Assembly: GCA_949361645.1 (NCBI GenBank)
Contig: OX442422.1
Location: forward strand, 4,165,137 to 4,229,136
DNA from: Spongilla lacustris
Taxonomy: Eukaryota; Porifera; Demospongiae; Spongillida; Spongillidae
DNA length: 64,000 bases
Direction: 5' to 3'
Shown: piece after piece, positions 21,501 through 34,158 of the stretch
Layout: the number at the start of each line of letters is the position of its first letter
How positions within the stretch are numbered: position 1 is the first letter of the stretch
Translations under genes and position numbers: made by a program
The notes under the pieces: generated by a model
What the model saw: only the letters and a program-made list of their open reading frames with translations
What the model was told of the DNA's origin: nothing
The model's database searches: none

Positions 21501-24500
21501 AAGTTTTTAATATGCCTATAGCAAGCTGCAAAATATATATAAAAATACGTGGATATCCCAGGGACCTCTCATATAGAAAACATGATTTTTAACCCAAACC
21601 CTAAGTTGTCCAAATTCATGCAAACTACACGGGATAAAAAAAAACAACAACATGTAAATCAGGACTGATCTTTCCAACCACTTTGAGTTACACACATGTA
21701 GTAAGTTAAACTTGGTATGCACCATTTTGGGGTACATGTACCTAAAAAATAAATTTGAACGCTTAGCTATGTTCATTATGGAAACTACAATTGAAAGATG
21801 TGATTTGAATCAAGGTTTGTTTACTTAATGCCACCCACTTACATTTAATAATGTACAGAGGCGATGATATATAGCCTGAAGGGTTCAAATGTTGCATGCA
21901 AAATAGTAAAAAAAAAGTCATTTTTTTAGTCTCTTCACTTGGAACACTGTACATGTACACACTGTATAAGTAAGTATGTAATAGAATTACACTTTTAAAG
22001 CCCTTTCCTTAAATAAAATAATAATAGGCCAAAGGAATATGTAACAACCACAAAACATTTCTACTGGCATCTATTAACTCACATACATGTATAGGTGTAT
22101 AACTACTTTGCAATAAAATATGTAGTAAGTTACCACTACATCATACTTGTCGATAGTGTTTCCTAACATGTTTTGCTCCTCCTTCCACATGATCACCATA
22201 ATGGCTTGAACTCGATGATGGATGCCGATGTGACTGCACACGGGTACTTGTTACATCCACAAAAGAGCCATTCGAGTCAGGACTGAAAATGCTGCCAAAA
22301 CAATCACATTTTATTCATAACCATGTGACCAGTAGCAAAATATTGTAGAATTACATGTACATGTACATGTACATATAATACAATACATGTACTCATGACT
22401 GCTATAAGGTGAATAGCTTGATGCTGTAAATATTAGGTATTATTAAGTTGTCACATTGAATAAATCATAAATTTATTTATTTCCTATTTCTGGTAAGAAA
22501 ACTCAGGTATGTACATGTAACTAATCTCAAACTGGAGTTAAATGTGTACAACTGCTGGAAGTAACTGGTTGACAGAATGTGTTGCTGCACATACAGTACA
22601 TGTACATATACACATGTACATGTATGTACTGTCCTTTTACTACATTGTACATGTACTTGGTACCTTGCATTAGGCTCTAATGAAGATGTTGGTGTAGTAG
22701 ACCCTGCATTTCTGGAATGAGGTGATTGACTTCGTGACAGATGAATTTCCTATTGATTAACAACAGGGTATAATACACATACATGTACATGTACATGTAT
22801 ACATTCACGTGCACATGCACATGTATACACAGGGACGAGAATGAGGAAAGAGAAATTCAAATTCATTGCGGAAGATATGTATTAAAAACACGCACATTGA
22901 AATGTATGATCAATAGAAATTCAGTGCCTTACAACTCTCTTTTCAATGTACATTGTACATGTACCAATAATGTTTCAGAGGGCATTGAAATTAAGTGCTT
23001 TACAACTCTCTTTTCAATGTACATGTGTACATGTACATGTACCAATGTTTCAGAGGACATTGCAGACTCTTAGAACATTTAAAGATATATGTACACTGTA
23101 CACGACGTACATGTAAGCGGTTTTTCCCAGTCCATTTCCTACATATCACATATACAAATGTATTCACAGAAGGTCAGAGAAAAGTATGTTCATTGGCATG
23201 AATTAAATAAGACATGAGTATATAAACAATGAGGTGAGCCCAGTGGAATCGGAAAGTAGGCTTACACTTGGTATACATGTACAATCATTTTGGATTATCA
23301 AGTAAATAGAAAATTAGTAAGTCAGAATTAGTGCCACAGCTGCACCAAACAATTCTTGCTCTGCAAGTTGACAGTGACAATGTCAGTGGTAAACTCACTC
23401 AGATGTGTGATTGCAGGATCTAATAGACATTTAATAATTCTCTCAAAGAAGGCTAACTCAGGATGAACAACTTCCGATTTCCGATGCTCATCTACATGTA
23501 CAGTGTATACAGTTCCACTCTTAAAGCTTCTAAAGCCATTTGAAAACACACTACAAAGCCGTAAATTTGAAAACACCCTACACTGAATAATTGGCTTGAA
23601 TGGGTAACCTTATAAAAGTACCTTCAAGGTACAAACAGTGAATCATGAACGGCAATAGTGGAAGTTTCCAAACATCAGTTCTTGCCAGATAGATGGACAA
23701 AGAAAGGTAAATATGTCCAGCCTGCTGCCTTGATTTAGCACCAGCATGGTTCAGAGACTCTGCATTATTTACACCCAATGCATACTTGTACTCCATTATG
23801 CATTATACATGGTTATTAATTGGGACATAACAATATTAGTACTCATGGGTGGTCCTAAATCAACAAGGAGCCTACACAGTAAGCTACTCTCACCAAAATG
23901 ATCTAGGATTAAGGCTTAAGTACACTGACACCTTCATGTACCTTATCACCATTTGTCATCAAACACCTTAAATTTTGGCAGCTGTTTTTGGATATGTCCT
24001 TCAATAAAAACTTTTGGCAATCACCTGCTCCAAGCCAAAGTATGACATCACACATGACCTATAGTCATCAATGGCATCGGCCATCCTTAGTAGCATTGGA
24101 TTGAGACCTGTTCTGTGTTACTTGCTTGCTATACTATACTATGTAAATGTTATAATTGAAACTATTAAACTAATAAAATAAATTATCGAAATAAAAATTT
24201 AATTATAAACCAACATTATTTACTACCTGCCTGAAAGTGCTAAATGTAGGTAGGTACATGTACATGTACGTAAGAATATGAAAGTTAATATATAACTAAA
24301 TTGATAGAAATGAACAGTGAAAATAAATATGACTGAAAACATGTTAAAATGTGTTGCTAGTCATCATACCCTAGAACACATCGCCATTTCACAGACTTGC
24401 AACCACAGGCTAGCAGATCTCAAGAATACAAACGATAGCTTGGTTCTGACAAAACCAAATGTTTCTGAGTGCAACTTCTCCCGTTTGATTGCAAGGTTAC

Positions 24501-27500
24501 GTAATATTTATAAATTTAGGAATGTAGTTTCCTTAACTACTTTCTATTTGATTGGTGTCTACAAATCCTACATCACTAATTAAATTTTAATGCCTTGTAG
24601 AAATTCCACACATTGCTGCAGCAACAATACAATTTTCAATGCTCTTACCAATACATTCATATCAGTACAGATGTATACTTACATGGACCTCACTGCTATT
24701 TCCCTCTCGTTCTCTTGATTGCGTATGATTGTACAAAACATTAGGGGTTGATATTGACCTCTCCCTAGTGCCCGAAGTTGTGTGCCTTAATGGCACGTGT
24801 TGTCGTACACCACCATTGGTATCAACTGGTTCAGATATTTCAGGTTGAATTGGAACTGTCTTCGAGGTCACAGTAGATGAACCAGAAGTAGTAGAAGATG
24901 AGACATTGAAGGGTTGATGAGGAAAAACAGGTGCAGGATTAGCAACAGTCTGCTGTTGTCCTTGTGCAGTAGATGCACTGTTTTGTTGACTTTGTCCAGC
25001 CAGCAAACTATATGCATGAACAAAATTATTAGCAATCAAACATACACAATGTATATGTACATGCAGTAATCATATCATAATCATTAAATTTTGGACCTAC
25101 ATGTACATGTACATAGAACTTTAGATAATTTAAAACAGGATTTATATACTCACAACTATTTATAAAAAGCACAACAACTAATAGCACAAGATGCGGTTGG
25201 TGGGACACATCTGTCCAAAATTGCCCTGCATTCTGCCTCATTTTAAGGTGAGGCTCAGGCTTCATTTAGAGGTTGACATAGCTGGGTGGCCACCTTTTTC
25301 AACAGTTTAACCCCATCCCCCAAACACTTCCACAACCAAAGGGATATGCTCATGCCCATCCTCTAAGAGCACATGCCTCATCATTTCTACAGTGATTGGC
25401 CTCTTCTCCCATCTCTGCTGCATGACCACAGGTTTGAGCCACTTCTTGCAAAAATTGGATTGATTACCTTTAAATCAAATGCAGCTGGGGAGAGACGGAC
25501 CAGTTTAGCACTAGAATGTCTGCTGGTCTAGATTGGTCCTTAGGGGAAATTCACAATTTATGGAAAGGCATGCCTTGTGGCAGAAGTCAGCAAAGCCGTT
25601 TCTGAGCTGGCTGTGTCTGGTTATCACATCACCCTCAGAACAACAAGTAAGCATGTCTCCAAGCATCCATGTTGTGATGACAAAGTGGGCATGGGGTACT
25701 ATCAGGTGTCAAAGGAAGGCCAAGCCAGTGGGCTAAAGCGGCTTCTGCATTTAGTGCCAGTGACATGCCTATTAGTGTACTCGGCGCCATAGCTCGCCTA
25801 AATGTACATGTTATGGCGGGAAACCACATCACCACAGTGCTCAATATTTTTTTTCACAAACTCATAATAAATGATCACTATGAAGATATACATACACAGC
25901 TTAATATATACGAACTAACTCAGGTATGCCTTTCAGTTTAATGATACAACAAGCATGTCAGTCTTAGTCTATGAAAGCTTTGATACAAATGTAATGAATG
26001 TCTCTGGATAAACAAACAATGATTCGAAGCCACTTTAGAACATAAACTGAACTCCTGTTATGAATTTATTACACGCATATGCAGTTATCTCCCAGAAGCA
26101 GTCCTTGTTTAAGCAATTAATTAAGGGTGCAAAGAGGATTTTTATTCCAACACATCATAGTTATGTACTATGGAATTTACATGCACAATGAACTCACTAG
26201 GCATAGTGCAGGTCATCATCATAATAGTTACACATAACAGGAACTTTTGTGCTGCACCGGTGATGATAGCGGAATCCACAATTCTCGCACCTGTAAAGCC
26301 ACATGAATGTTTAGGCTTTAAGTAATAAAAAGTAACCACCTTACCTGAAGCCTTGAAACAAGAGTTTTTTACACACATCACAGAATGCTAATGTGATGAA
26401 AGTCTTCCTTACCTGCAGTGTAGAACCAAATAGATAAAATGTGCTGAACAAGCATATTGTATATACAAGTACATATAATGTGCAACAGTTTTCTGAACAA
26501 AATATTAAGTTTTGCATTTTATTATTTCTATGTTCTCTATGTTATGCTATTATATGATTTCTACGCATGTGCCCATAAAGAATATTTTGTTAGAATATAT
26601 GCTAGATTTGCTTGTCCTGGAATATTTTATAAACCTTTGAAGGACCAGCAGAAGAAATGCATTGCTTTGCATGGCTAATCTAATATCCAGTGCCTTCCAT
26701 TTGTAAGAATCATATAGTGGACTCCCTGAAACTTGGAAAATTTGTTGTATACTGTCTCATATCACTCGATCATGACAATAACTTCACATATAATTCAATG
26801 CCTCACCCAAGAGGTTGTTCTGATTGCTCTTATAATCTAGGCTAGTTTATGAACCAACTCTGTGACCATTGATGGAGGGCACAAAAAACAGAGTCACTTA
26901 AAAACAAAATTATTCTTCACTTCAAAGATCATCAGCACCTTTATTTTGCAAAAGAAAAAAGTTCAGTTCAACTGCACTGATGAAAATGCACCTCTAAACT
27001 ACATGTACATGCTTCCTCAAAAAAATTAACCATTGTGTGATGAGGGACAAGCAAATACAGATGATAAAATTTCCAAAATAAGTTTTGTGTCCATACTTGA
27101 AATTTGTTAGACAATTCTATCCACTATGGGAATTGGTTACATAAGAAATAGTAGAACAGATTCCAAGAATGAAGTCATAATGCAGCATACATTTATTTAG
27201 TTTTAAATATTTTTATTCAATAAAAAACATGTACATGTAGTAGCCAAATCTGTCATTAAAATATACATGTAGACAAGTACTTAATTACATGTACATGTAC
27301 AAATAAAAGCAAAACTAACAAAGGTGTGATTGTTAGTTGCAAGTGGAGTGAAGTTTTCCTTTAGTTCGACATTGAGCTAAATGGAGATAATAGAAAGAAA
27401 TGTGTTTAACCCACAAGTGCCCACAGCATGCAAAATATGGGATCAGCAGTTAAAAATTACAAACTACCAACTCTTTATACATGTACATTACATGTATATA

Positions 27501-30500
27501 TGGACATGTACCAATATTTTTTTAGTGAAATGGATATGATATTTAAATTGACCAGACAGCCTTGACATTCACTACAACATTTACAGGAATTAGATGTAAT
27601 TCACATTAACTAACATTCAAAAATATCATTATCGCGATATAATAGCAATGAAATTTGCATGCCTCTACATGTAGATGATATGGATATTAAAATAAACTTC
27701 TTATAAATACATGTAAAATTAACATCCTTTCTTCACTTTACAACATCTCTATAACAGAGGGGGAAAAAATCAAGGACCTGTACTATGCTAGAAGGGATCT
27801 GGACAGTTTTTCACGGTGCATGTACATGTGCATCTATAGAAAATCAAAGTTACATTATCCTCTACCACAAAAGCTACACTGCACATGTACGTAATTTACA
27901 CATTCATACTGTAGATACCAGTTTTGCCGATATATTGTATACATTATACACAAAAATCGTGCCTGGGCAAAAAACCTCCTGCTAAACTGTGCAATCACTG
28001 CGTGAAAAACGAACCATAATCTGATTTTATAGATATTTTAAAAGCATGATTTCATGGGGTTTTGTTGAGTATGTGAAATCAAACTCATACTTGAAAGTGA
28101 ATTATCTAAGGAATGATGCATCACAGAACCACTTGATGCATATGCAAAATTTGACTAATGCACAATACATGTCAAGCATTCTGACAACTCCAATTACACT
28201 GAATGCCCACTTTTTTCCACCTAGTATATGGATATGTACAGGTACAAACAAAAAAAAGCATGTGTTTATCAGCAATGTTCAGATACATGTAGATATATGT
28301 ACATGTACATGTACATGTATCTGACATAGGTTTCTTTGCACTCCCCTATGTACGCGTAATTTTGCTCCCAGTGTACACATATACATGTGTATGTACATGT
28401 ACATGTATACATACACACATCTGTACATTTACTTCTACAAATTAGCAAACCTCTTGTCCAATGTGTTCTGTTGTGTCAGAATTCCAGTCAATAAAGACTT
28501 TGGTGGCATTTTCTTTCGGCATGCAAACAATGCAAGAAGATGCAGTAAGATTTCGTGTTTGCATGGCTTTCTTTAGTGCATTCTTTAACGAGACTCCCGA
28601 ACGGGCATGAAGCTGCATGGTAAACATAGCACAGTTGAAAATGTGGCAAGGATCCAACAACAGATTGAACTTCCACGATTTACATTGTGTAAATTTACCA
28701 AAACCAATACAATAATCAACTTGAGGGTCTAGTGTATTTCTGGTTCAATTGGGCAAACAACAAACTGATAGAAATACAGCTGTACAAGTACATAAATATG
28801 TATACATGTGAATGCATTGTTACCATTGTGCGCTGAGCATGTGGAAGATGGACCCTAATAAGGTTAGGACTAGAGCCACCGCCAGGTGATGACACTTCTG
28901 AATGGAGAACAGCATGGCTATCACAAGATGGAAGTGGAGAAGGGGGGTTGGATGCACTGGCTGTGAGAGGGCAATGGGGCATGGGAACCCTGCATCAGGA
29001 GGAACCACATGCCAAATCATTATGATAGCACACATGACATGTACATGTTATACATGTGCACTCATATACATGTATGTCAGGTACATGTACATATGGAAAT
29101 AACACACACGTACATGTACAGTATATGTACATGTATGTATTGCTGGTAATGTGTGATTAGAGTGAATTGTAGCCATAAAGTGCACAGCTATCAAAGTGTT
29201 GGTAATAAATCTAAGAATTCTCTTTATCTCTCACTACCATACATGTACAGATGTAATAGCCTATCTATAAGGATCTTTAACAATGCATTCTGTATTGTTA
29301 CCTAAAGATGTTTTGTAAAATCTTTATCATATGCTGCCAATATAGTGCTTGCAGATTTACACATCACATAAAATTCTAGCAATTACTTATTATCACATGA
29401 CACATGTACATGTACTCATAAAGTTTCGTTTTGAAAGCACTTGCATGTTATGTACAGCAAAAAACATGTAAAGAATTGACTTACATAGGAGAATTCAGTG
29501 GCTGAGGTGAGTATAGCTCGGAAGAATTACTGCTGGCAATATCTGATGAATCAGGTTCTAAAAAATGAACACTGTTGTTCTTAATATTCATATTGATTAT
29601 TTTCAAGTATTTTACCCACATACACATGAACATGAACACCGGACATTCATAGCATTATAGAGTTACAAATCATGCTACATGTAAAAAAAATACACATACA
29701 TATACAACAATTACACGTACATGTACAGTGTAAAAGCACTTGAGAAATGACGAACAGAATTCACATGTACATGTACATATACATGCTGTACATGCAGTAA
29801 TGCCTATTTCTTATTAATGTGCAACTACATGTAAATGTATAATATACATCATGCAACTGTAAAATACAATGTAGGATCACTATACATGTATGTATTGATG
29901 GAGTTCATATTATTCCACCATGCTATTTTCTCCACAACTTCTTACAGTGCAGTCTAAATTTCTAAGTATACATGTAGCTGTCAGCTTGTACATGTATACA
30001 TGCACGTAAAGAATTGATGACATAAAGTGCACTCTTTTCCGCAAGTCCTATCAAATCGTAATCTAAAGGATAGTACCACACTTAAAAAGTTGCTTGAAGC
30101 TCATTAGATGTGGCAGGGTAGGGAAACCAAAACAATACTTCTAAAATGGGTAAGACTTAGCAACACCAATACGTGTACATATCGCCACGCTCTAATCATG
30201 CAAACCTCACACTTTCATAACTATATTTCTGGATTTCTATTTCTAACACTGTATAGTACATGTAAGTGCAGAATACATATACATGTACATGTACATGTGA
30301 GAAATCTAACTTTCACAATCAGCCAGCACTTCTGTAAAAGATGCAGTACAGATACAAGTATGTACAGATGTTAGTTCGTAACAAGTATTCATGTACATGT
30401 ACCTTGACAGAATGTTAGTTAAGGACTACAACTGTATATAAATTTTGCATGTAACCTGTACAGGTAAGTGTACATTAAATCTGCTTCAGTTAGTAAACGA

Positions 30501-33187
30501 TATTGTATCAAAACATTGAATAGCACAATGGTACCTTGATCACGTTTCTCAGTAAGTTCCTTCTCTCGCTTTTGGAACTCCAATAGCCTTCTATTTAACT
30601 CTACTTCTTCCTGCAGAATTGACAACAATTAACCTAAATCTGTATGCTACATGTAAAGATACAAAAGCCAATATTTGATCTACTTGTATTGCACTAAAAT
30701 TCTACCCCACATAGGAAGTTCACATATACATTGTTGATGGTGATTTGCAAATGTAAAATGGAAGATAATGAGGCTTGGAATGGTTTTGTATACTTACATG
30801 TACATGTACACAGAATGCAACAGATATCTTCATCACAAGGATATCACTGTATGCCCTTTCAACCCCTTGTAAACACAGCCGATATACATGTACCTAATTC
30901 ACTAGTGCTCAATATAACAATATACATGTAGCAGTTACTAACAGTTCCTAGTTGCAGGGATATTGGCTAAAATTTCATGATCTTTGATGCACACATAAAG
31001 ATCCTTTTTCAAGGCTTTATTGCTAGTATTCACCAATGCTATTTCAAAGAAAAACACCGATTGATCATTTATTATTATTTTTGTTTTGTATACACAAGTA
31101 ATTGAAAAGCACACATACTATTGAATGATTGAAATATGAACCATGATATGTATGTGTACATGAAATATGTATGTGTACATGTACAGGTATGTGTACATGA
31201 AATATGAACCATGATATGTATGTGTACATATGAACCATGATATGTATGTGTACATGAAATATGTATGTGTACATGTACAGGTATGTGTACATGAAATATG
31301 AACCATGATATGTATGTGTACATATGAACCATGATATGTATGTGTACATGAAATATGTATGTGTACATGTACAGGTATGTGTACATGTACATGTATGTGT
31401 ACATGAAATATGAACCATGATATGTATGTGTACATATGAACCATGATATGTATGTGTACATGTACAATTTCGTATGCACATGTAGGATCTCTCTTACCTC
31501 TACAACCAAAGGAGGTCTATTGCCGACAAATTGACGTTGGATATCATCTAGTAGCTGTTTGGTACTCTTAATGACTTCTCGTATTGCAAGTACCTAAAGA
31601 AAAACATATCTTAAATAAATCACAACAAAATCAAATCATCAGTGAAAAATAAATTACCATGTACAGTGTACATGAAATGAAATCCTACGCTCAACAAAAA
31701 ATAACTAAATATGAAGGCTGTCCACTCTAAACATTGCTATTAAACAGGAAGTCATAAGAGCATGTTCACACACTGTATAATCCATATGCACATAAAACAT
31801 CACAACTCTTGTAATACAAGTGCAATATACAGAACACCTCTGTAATATACATGACACTTTACACATGTATGCAACAAACTACATCTACATGACAAATCTT
31901 TGTACATGTCAATTACGTACATAGATATGGTTAAAATTAAGTTCCTTACATGTAAACATATATTGCCAATTTCCTGGATTTACATATTTACATATACAAA
32001 TAAACAGCCAAATGATCCAAAAAATGATATTTTAGTCCAAAAACTATTCAAACTGGATATGACTGTCCTGAAATAAGATAGCAATCACCACTGAATGCAT
32101 CACACAGAGCAACAACAGCAGAAAGACCTGCAAAGCAGCTTATGACAGATACCTATAAAGGTCAAATGCTAGAAGGCGGGTGTAAACACACTATGCCCAA
32201 CTGTGTGCCTGTCTACACATACCAAATTTAGGTGATGGAATTAAATATCATGTGTTTCTAACTGCATAAAGTGCAGCTGAAACACAGCCGCAGTAGCATT
32301 ATCATATGATAGCAATCAAATATTCTACCAAGTGAAATACCCTATTCACATTCTGTACATGTATGTGAATATGAGTTATTATCCCCATACACCCTCCATT
32401 AAAAACATGACAGCCAATCCAATGCATGTGATAATACATGTAAAACAGTATTGGCACATGTATTGTCTAGACAAAAGCAAGCTTCATAACTGGTTTGCAA
32501 TTATGTGTGACAGGGTTGTTATTAAAGTACACTTTTGAACTGCCAGTACACTTTTCAACTGCCACCTACTAGTAATGGCAAAAAGAAATGATTAGGTTGC
32601 AAAACCATCTAACCACCCACCACAGACCACACTACCTGCAAACAACTTTGTGGTGATCTCAGTTCCACATCCATTTCCTACTGCAACCATTTCTCATGCA
32701 GCTAGATATGTCTGCATACTGCCCACTTCAGCAGCACTCACTGAATGAAAGCAAGTACCAATCACTCTAAGAATAGTCAGAATGCGTTTGAGCTAGTATG
32801 TCTGTACCATGAACCTACAATACGTAAAGAGGCTCGACTAATAGTTAAAATGAACCAGTTTTGAATTACCACCCTGACAGCATTATAGTAGGAACTAATA
32901 AATTTGCGGAGGACAGTTATCAATTGGAGCTTTTCACTGGGCAATAATTAGAACATACAGGTACATACGGAACGTCTATAATGCTTACGAACCGTTGGAG
33001 CTTGGAGTCATTAGAAACGTTGAGCAACAAAAAACTAACTGAGTGTGTAAATGTGCTCTGCAGTTTGAAAATAACGCACGATATCTATGAATCCTTATTG
33101 AAAATGTTGTGTAGACTTTTAGCAAGCACCCAGCACATAACTCACCTCGCTGGTAGGGGAGGAAGGGCCAGGACTATTAACGGACAT
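11766..33187 (-). CDS. RAF: RAF serine/threonine kinase (B-RAF-type), 22 coding exons
   Basis: The kinase relays signals from active Ras to MEK. I joined 22 exons with GT-AG borders and consistent phases, giving 913 aa from [10 protein letters not shown] to the TGA at 11766-11768. Domain order: B-RAF-specific region 15-71, Ras-binding domain about 139-212, C1 zinc domain 222-267 with all eight ligands in the HX12CX2CX9CX2CX4HX2CX7C spacing, Ser/Thr-rich linker, kinase about 605-862. Key residues: GSGSFG 612-617, K631, E649, HRDLK 722-726, DFG 742-744, V748 (the site of human B-RAF V600), APE 769-771. Both 14-3-3 sites are present: RSISTP (S364) and RSNSEP (S877). Length exceeds human B-RAF (766 aa) because of the linker. 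Introns average near 0.9 kb and are repeat-rich. A TATA-like TTTATATAC lies about 40 bases upstream of the ATG (weak evidence). Confidence 0.95.
16021..18396. other. RAF intron 15 with a diverged copy of the 20-22 kb repeat
   Basis: This large intron holds many ACATGT runs and, at about 17020-17420, a stretch (GAGAAATCCTAGAAACTGGAG, AAATGGCTTC, GATCTTTCCAA) related to the inverted repeat in intron 12 (21440-21690). No exon or separate gene is supported. Confidence 0.6.
20000..21960. repeat. About 2-kb imperfect inverted repeat in RAF intron 12
   Basis: Several separated words recur as reverse complements in mirrored order: 'GAGACTCAAAAAAATGACTTTTT' region at 20040 with 21910; CAAATCACATCTTTCAATTG at 20203-20222 with 21790-21815; GTCCAAATTCATGCAAAC at 21608 with the 20350 region; CCTCACCTTTCCAAT at 20430 with 21130; and ATGAGCACAGTTACATGTTG at 20518 with 20955. 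The arms are about 900 bases. It has the layout of a large foldback element or a MITE pair inserted head to head. No ORF is seen. Confidence 0.75.
23260..24300. other. RAF intron 10, no supported gene
   Basis: Two consecutive minus-strand frames (23796-23578 and 23576-23328) are open for 70-80 codons. They suggest a decayed coding fragment on the RAF strand, but I recognise no family. The rest is AT-rich with ACATGT runs. Confidence 0.4.
25255..25850 (-). pseudogene. Decayed retrotransposon endonuclease fragment in RAF intron 9
   Basis: On the minus strand the words [51 protein letters not shown] and a WGMG-containing tail appear in the order of the zinc-knuckle and restriction-like endonuclease region of the family seen at 2.2 kb. 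They lie in different frames with stops between them. The fragment sits between RAF exons 9 and 10 in the same orientation as the gene and is old judging from its decay. Confidence 0.75.
31120..31470. repeat. Minisatellite in RAF intron 2
   Basis: Units built from ATGAACCATGATATGTATGT and GTGTACATGAAATATGTATG alternate, giving three nearly identical blocks of about 120 bases. Long open frames on the minus strand here (His/Tyr/Thr-rich, about 110-144 codons in all three frames) are a product of the repeat, not genes. Confidence 0.9.
31640..33140. other. RAF intron 1
   Basis: An AT-rich intron of about 1.55 kb between the short first coding exon and exon 2. Apart from scattered ACATGT words nothing is recognised. 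Being the first intron it is the likeliest place for regulatory elements, but none can be named. Confidence 0.5.
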
Positions 33188-33862
33188 GATTATCGCCTTG
33201 GCAAGGTACCAAGCTGAAAGGTACCGTATATAAAGGATATTATTAAAACAAATGGGCGTGCCGAACAAATCTCGTTCCCAGGCTCATACTAACGGTCATT
33301 AAAAACGATTTCTAACCAGAGGATGAAACGGTTAGAGAGTTTGGAACGAGATTACAGTGCCCCGGCGGGCCGTACATAGGCGTAGGAACCGGTAGGGGGG
33401 GGGGGGGGGGGGGAGGTCAGCGGGAGGTCTTGGCCCCCACAATATGTATATAAAGTACGCTGAATTTATATTGGACACACCCTTTGGCCCACCCCCAATC
33501 TTGTTTACTTTCCTATGCTTATGCCGTACTACCGCGTTTGGTCGGGTAGTAGGGTGACAAGCCTATACCAAGATTTGTTCTGCTGCACTGGAGAGTGCAA
33601 TCCAATCGGATTGCAGCGGATTCGGCTGATGTGGGTATTAATTTCCTAGTCCTCAACAATATTATATTACATAACACAACAGAACAAATCTTGGTATCAG
33701 GAGCGAATCCAGGAATTTGGAAAGCGGGGGGCTGAAGGTTAGATTGAGATAATAACTATCTATGATATACGGGGCTTTCTCAATTTCATATGCTGCATCT
33801 GCCAGTGTGCACTCTAACATTTATATTCTCTTGGCTACGCCACTGGTTGAGTCCACTAATGA

Positions 33863-33894
<32 letters not shown>

Positions 33895-34088
33895 CCCCCT
33901 TTAACCTCGCGCTACGGGCCTGTAAATTACGACGAACAGCAATCCAATACCGGTAGCTCCATGACCTCTCTATCTCTATCTTGTCGGGAGTAGCCCGACG
34001 TACCAAACCCGTACTGTTTTTGTACAAGCTGCAGTCCAATCAGAATACTAGCAAATGCGGGCAAATTATTATCATCCCCATTCTGCAG
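33188..34088. other. RAF upstream region with clustered mini-elements
   Basis: It includes a 19-G run after CATAGGCGTAGGAACCGGTA (33371-33413), a MITE (33565-33702), an AGGAGCGAATCCAGGAATTT motif (33700) resembling a transposon end, and a 29-C run (33863-33891). The RAF promoter must lie in the first part; the TATA-like motif is at 33222-33231. Confidence 0.55.
33565..33702. mobile_element. Small MITE with CCAAGATTTGTTCTG ends
   Basis: ATACCAAGATTTGTTCTG at the left is matched by CAGAACAAATCTTGGTAT at the right, about 138 bp overall. The interior has its own inverted word (CAATCCAATC/GGATTG). No coding capacity is present. Confidence 0.8.
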
Positions 34089-34122
34089 CAGGGGCGGATG
34101 CAGGATTTTGGCGAGGGGAGGG

Positions 34123-34158
<36 letters not shown>

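Larger units (their letters stand above)
18604..25007 (-). other. RAF: RAF exons 10-14: extended Ser/Thr-rich linker
   Basis: Exons: 25007-24683, 22749-22664, 22282-22147, 19403-19154, 18737-18604. They encode about residues 278-588, roughly 310 residues of Ser, Thr, Asn and Gln-rich sequence between C1 and kinase, against about 170 in human [14 protein letters not shown] at 359-368 is the CR2 14-3-3 site. Basic Ser-containing motifs (RRNS, RKRPS, RRSS) around residues 480-515 look like additional kinase targets. Exon 12 ends with donor GTATGA, the least certain border of the model. Linker exon inclusion could vary between isoforms. Confidence 0.85.
12570..32640. repeat. Interspersed self-complementary (ACATGT)n runs across the RAF introns
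   Basis: Short runs of TACATG/ACATGT, from one to seven units, occur at well over a hundred places in the introns, for example 15311-15348, 16666-16681, 22352-22372, 28289-28320 and 30281-30298. The hexamer is its own reverse complement, so longer runs can form cruciforms. Density drops sharply in exons and in the TRIM gene. Similar single words (TACATGTA) also occur in the satellite monomer near 50-61 kb. Confidence 0.85.
26198..33187 (-). other. RAF: RAF exons 1-9: BRS, Ras-binding domain and C1 domain
   Basis: Coding exons in order: 33187-33146, 31593-31498, 30610-30535, 29557-29485, 28989-28824, 28612-28451, 27376-27320, 26412-26345, 26290-26198. Exons 2 and 3 form the B-RAF-specific region ([18 protein letters not shown] and [15 protein letters not shown]), which in B-RAF supports KSR/MEK pairing. 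The Ras-binding domain begins [12 protein letters not shown] at the end of exon 5 and ends in exon 7. The C1 domain is split over exons 7-9. Exon 6 uses the donor GTTTGC and exon 7 GTTAGT, weaker than the usual GTAAGT. The region between BRS and RBD is Ser/Pro-rich. Confidence 0.93.

Noticed and set aside
23328..23796. Two adjacent minus-strand ORFs in RAF intron 10 as a nested gene
   Set aside because: Suggestive openness but no recognisable domain, and no start or splice evidence joins them.
31065..31509. Three overlapping minus-strand ORFs of 108-144 codons rich in His, Tyr and Thr
   Set aside because: All three frames are open because the DNA is a minisatellite without stop codons; the stretch is inside a RAF intron.
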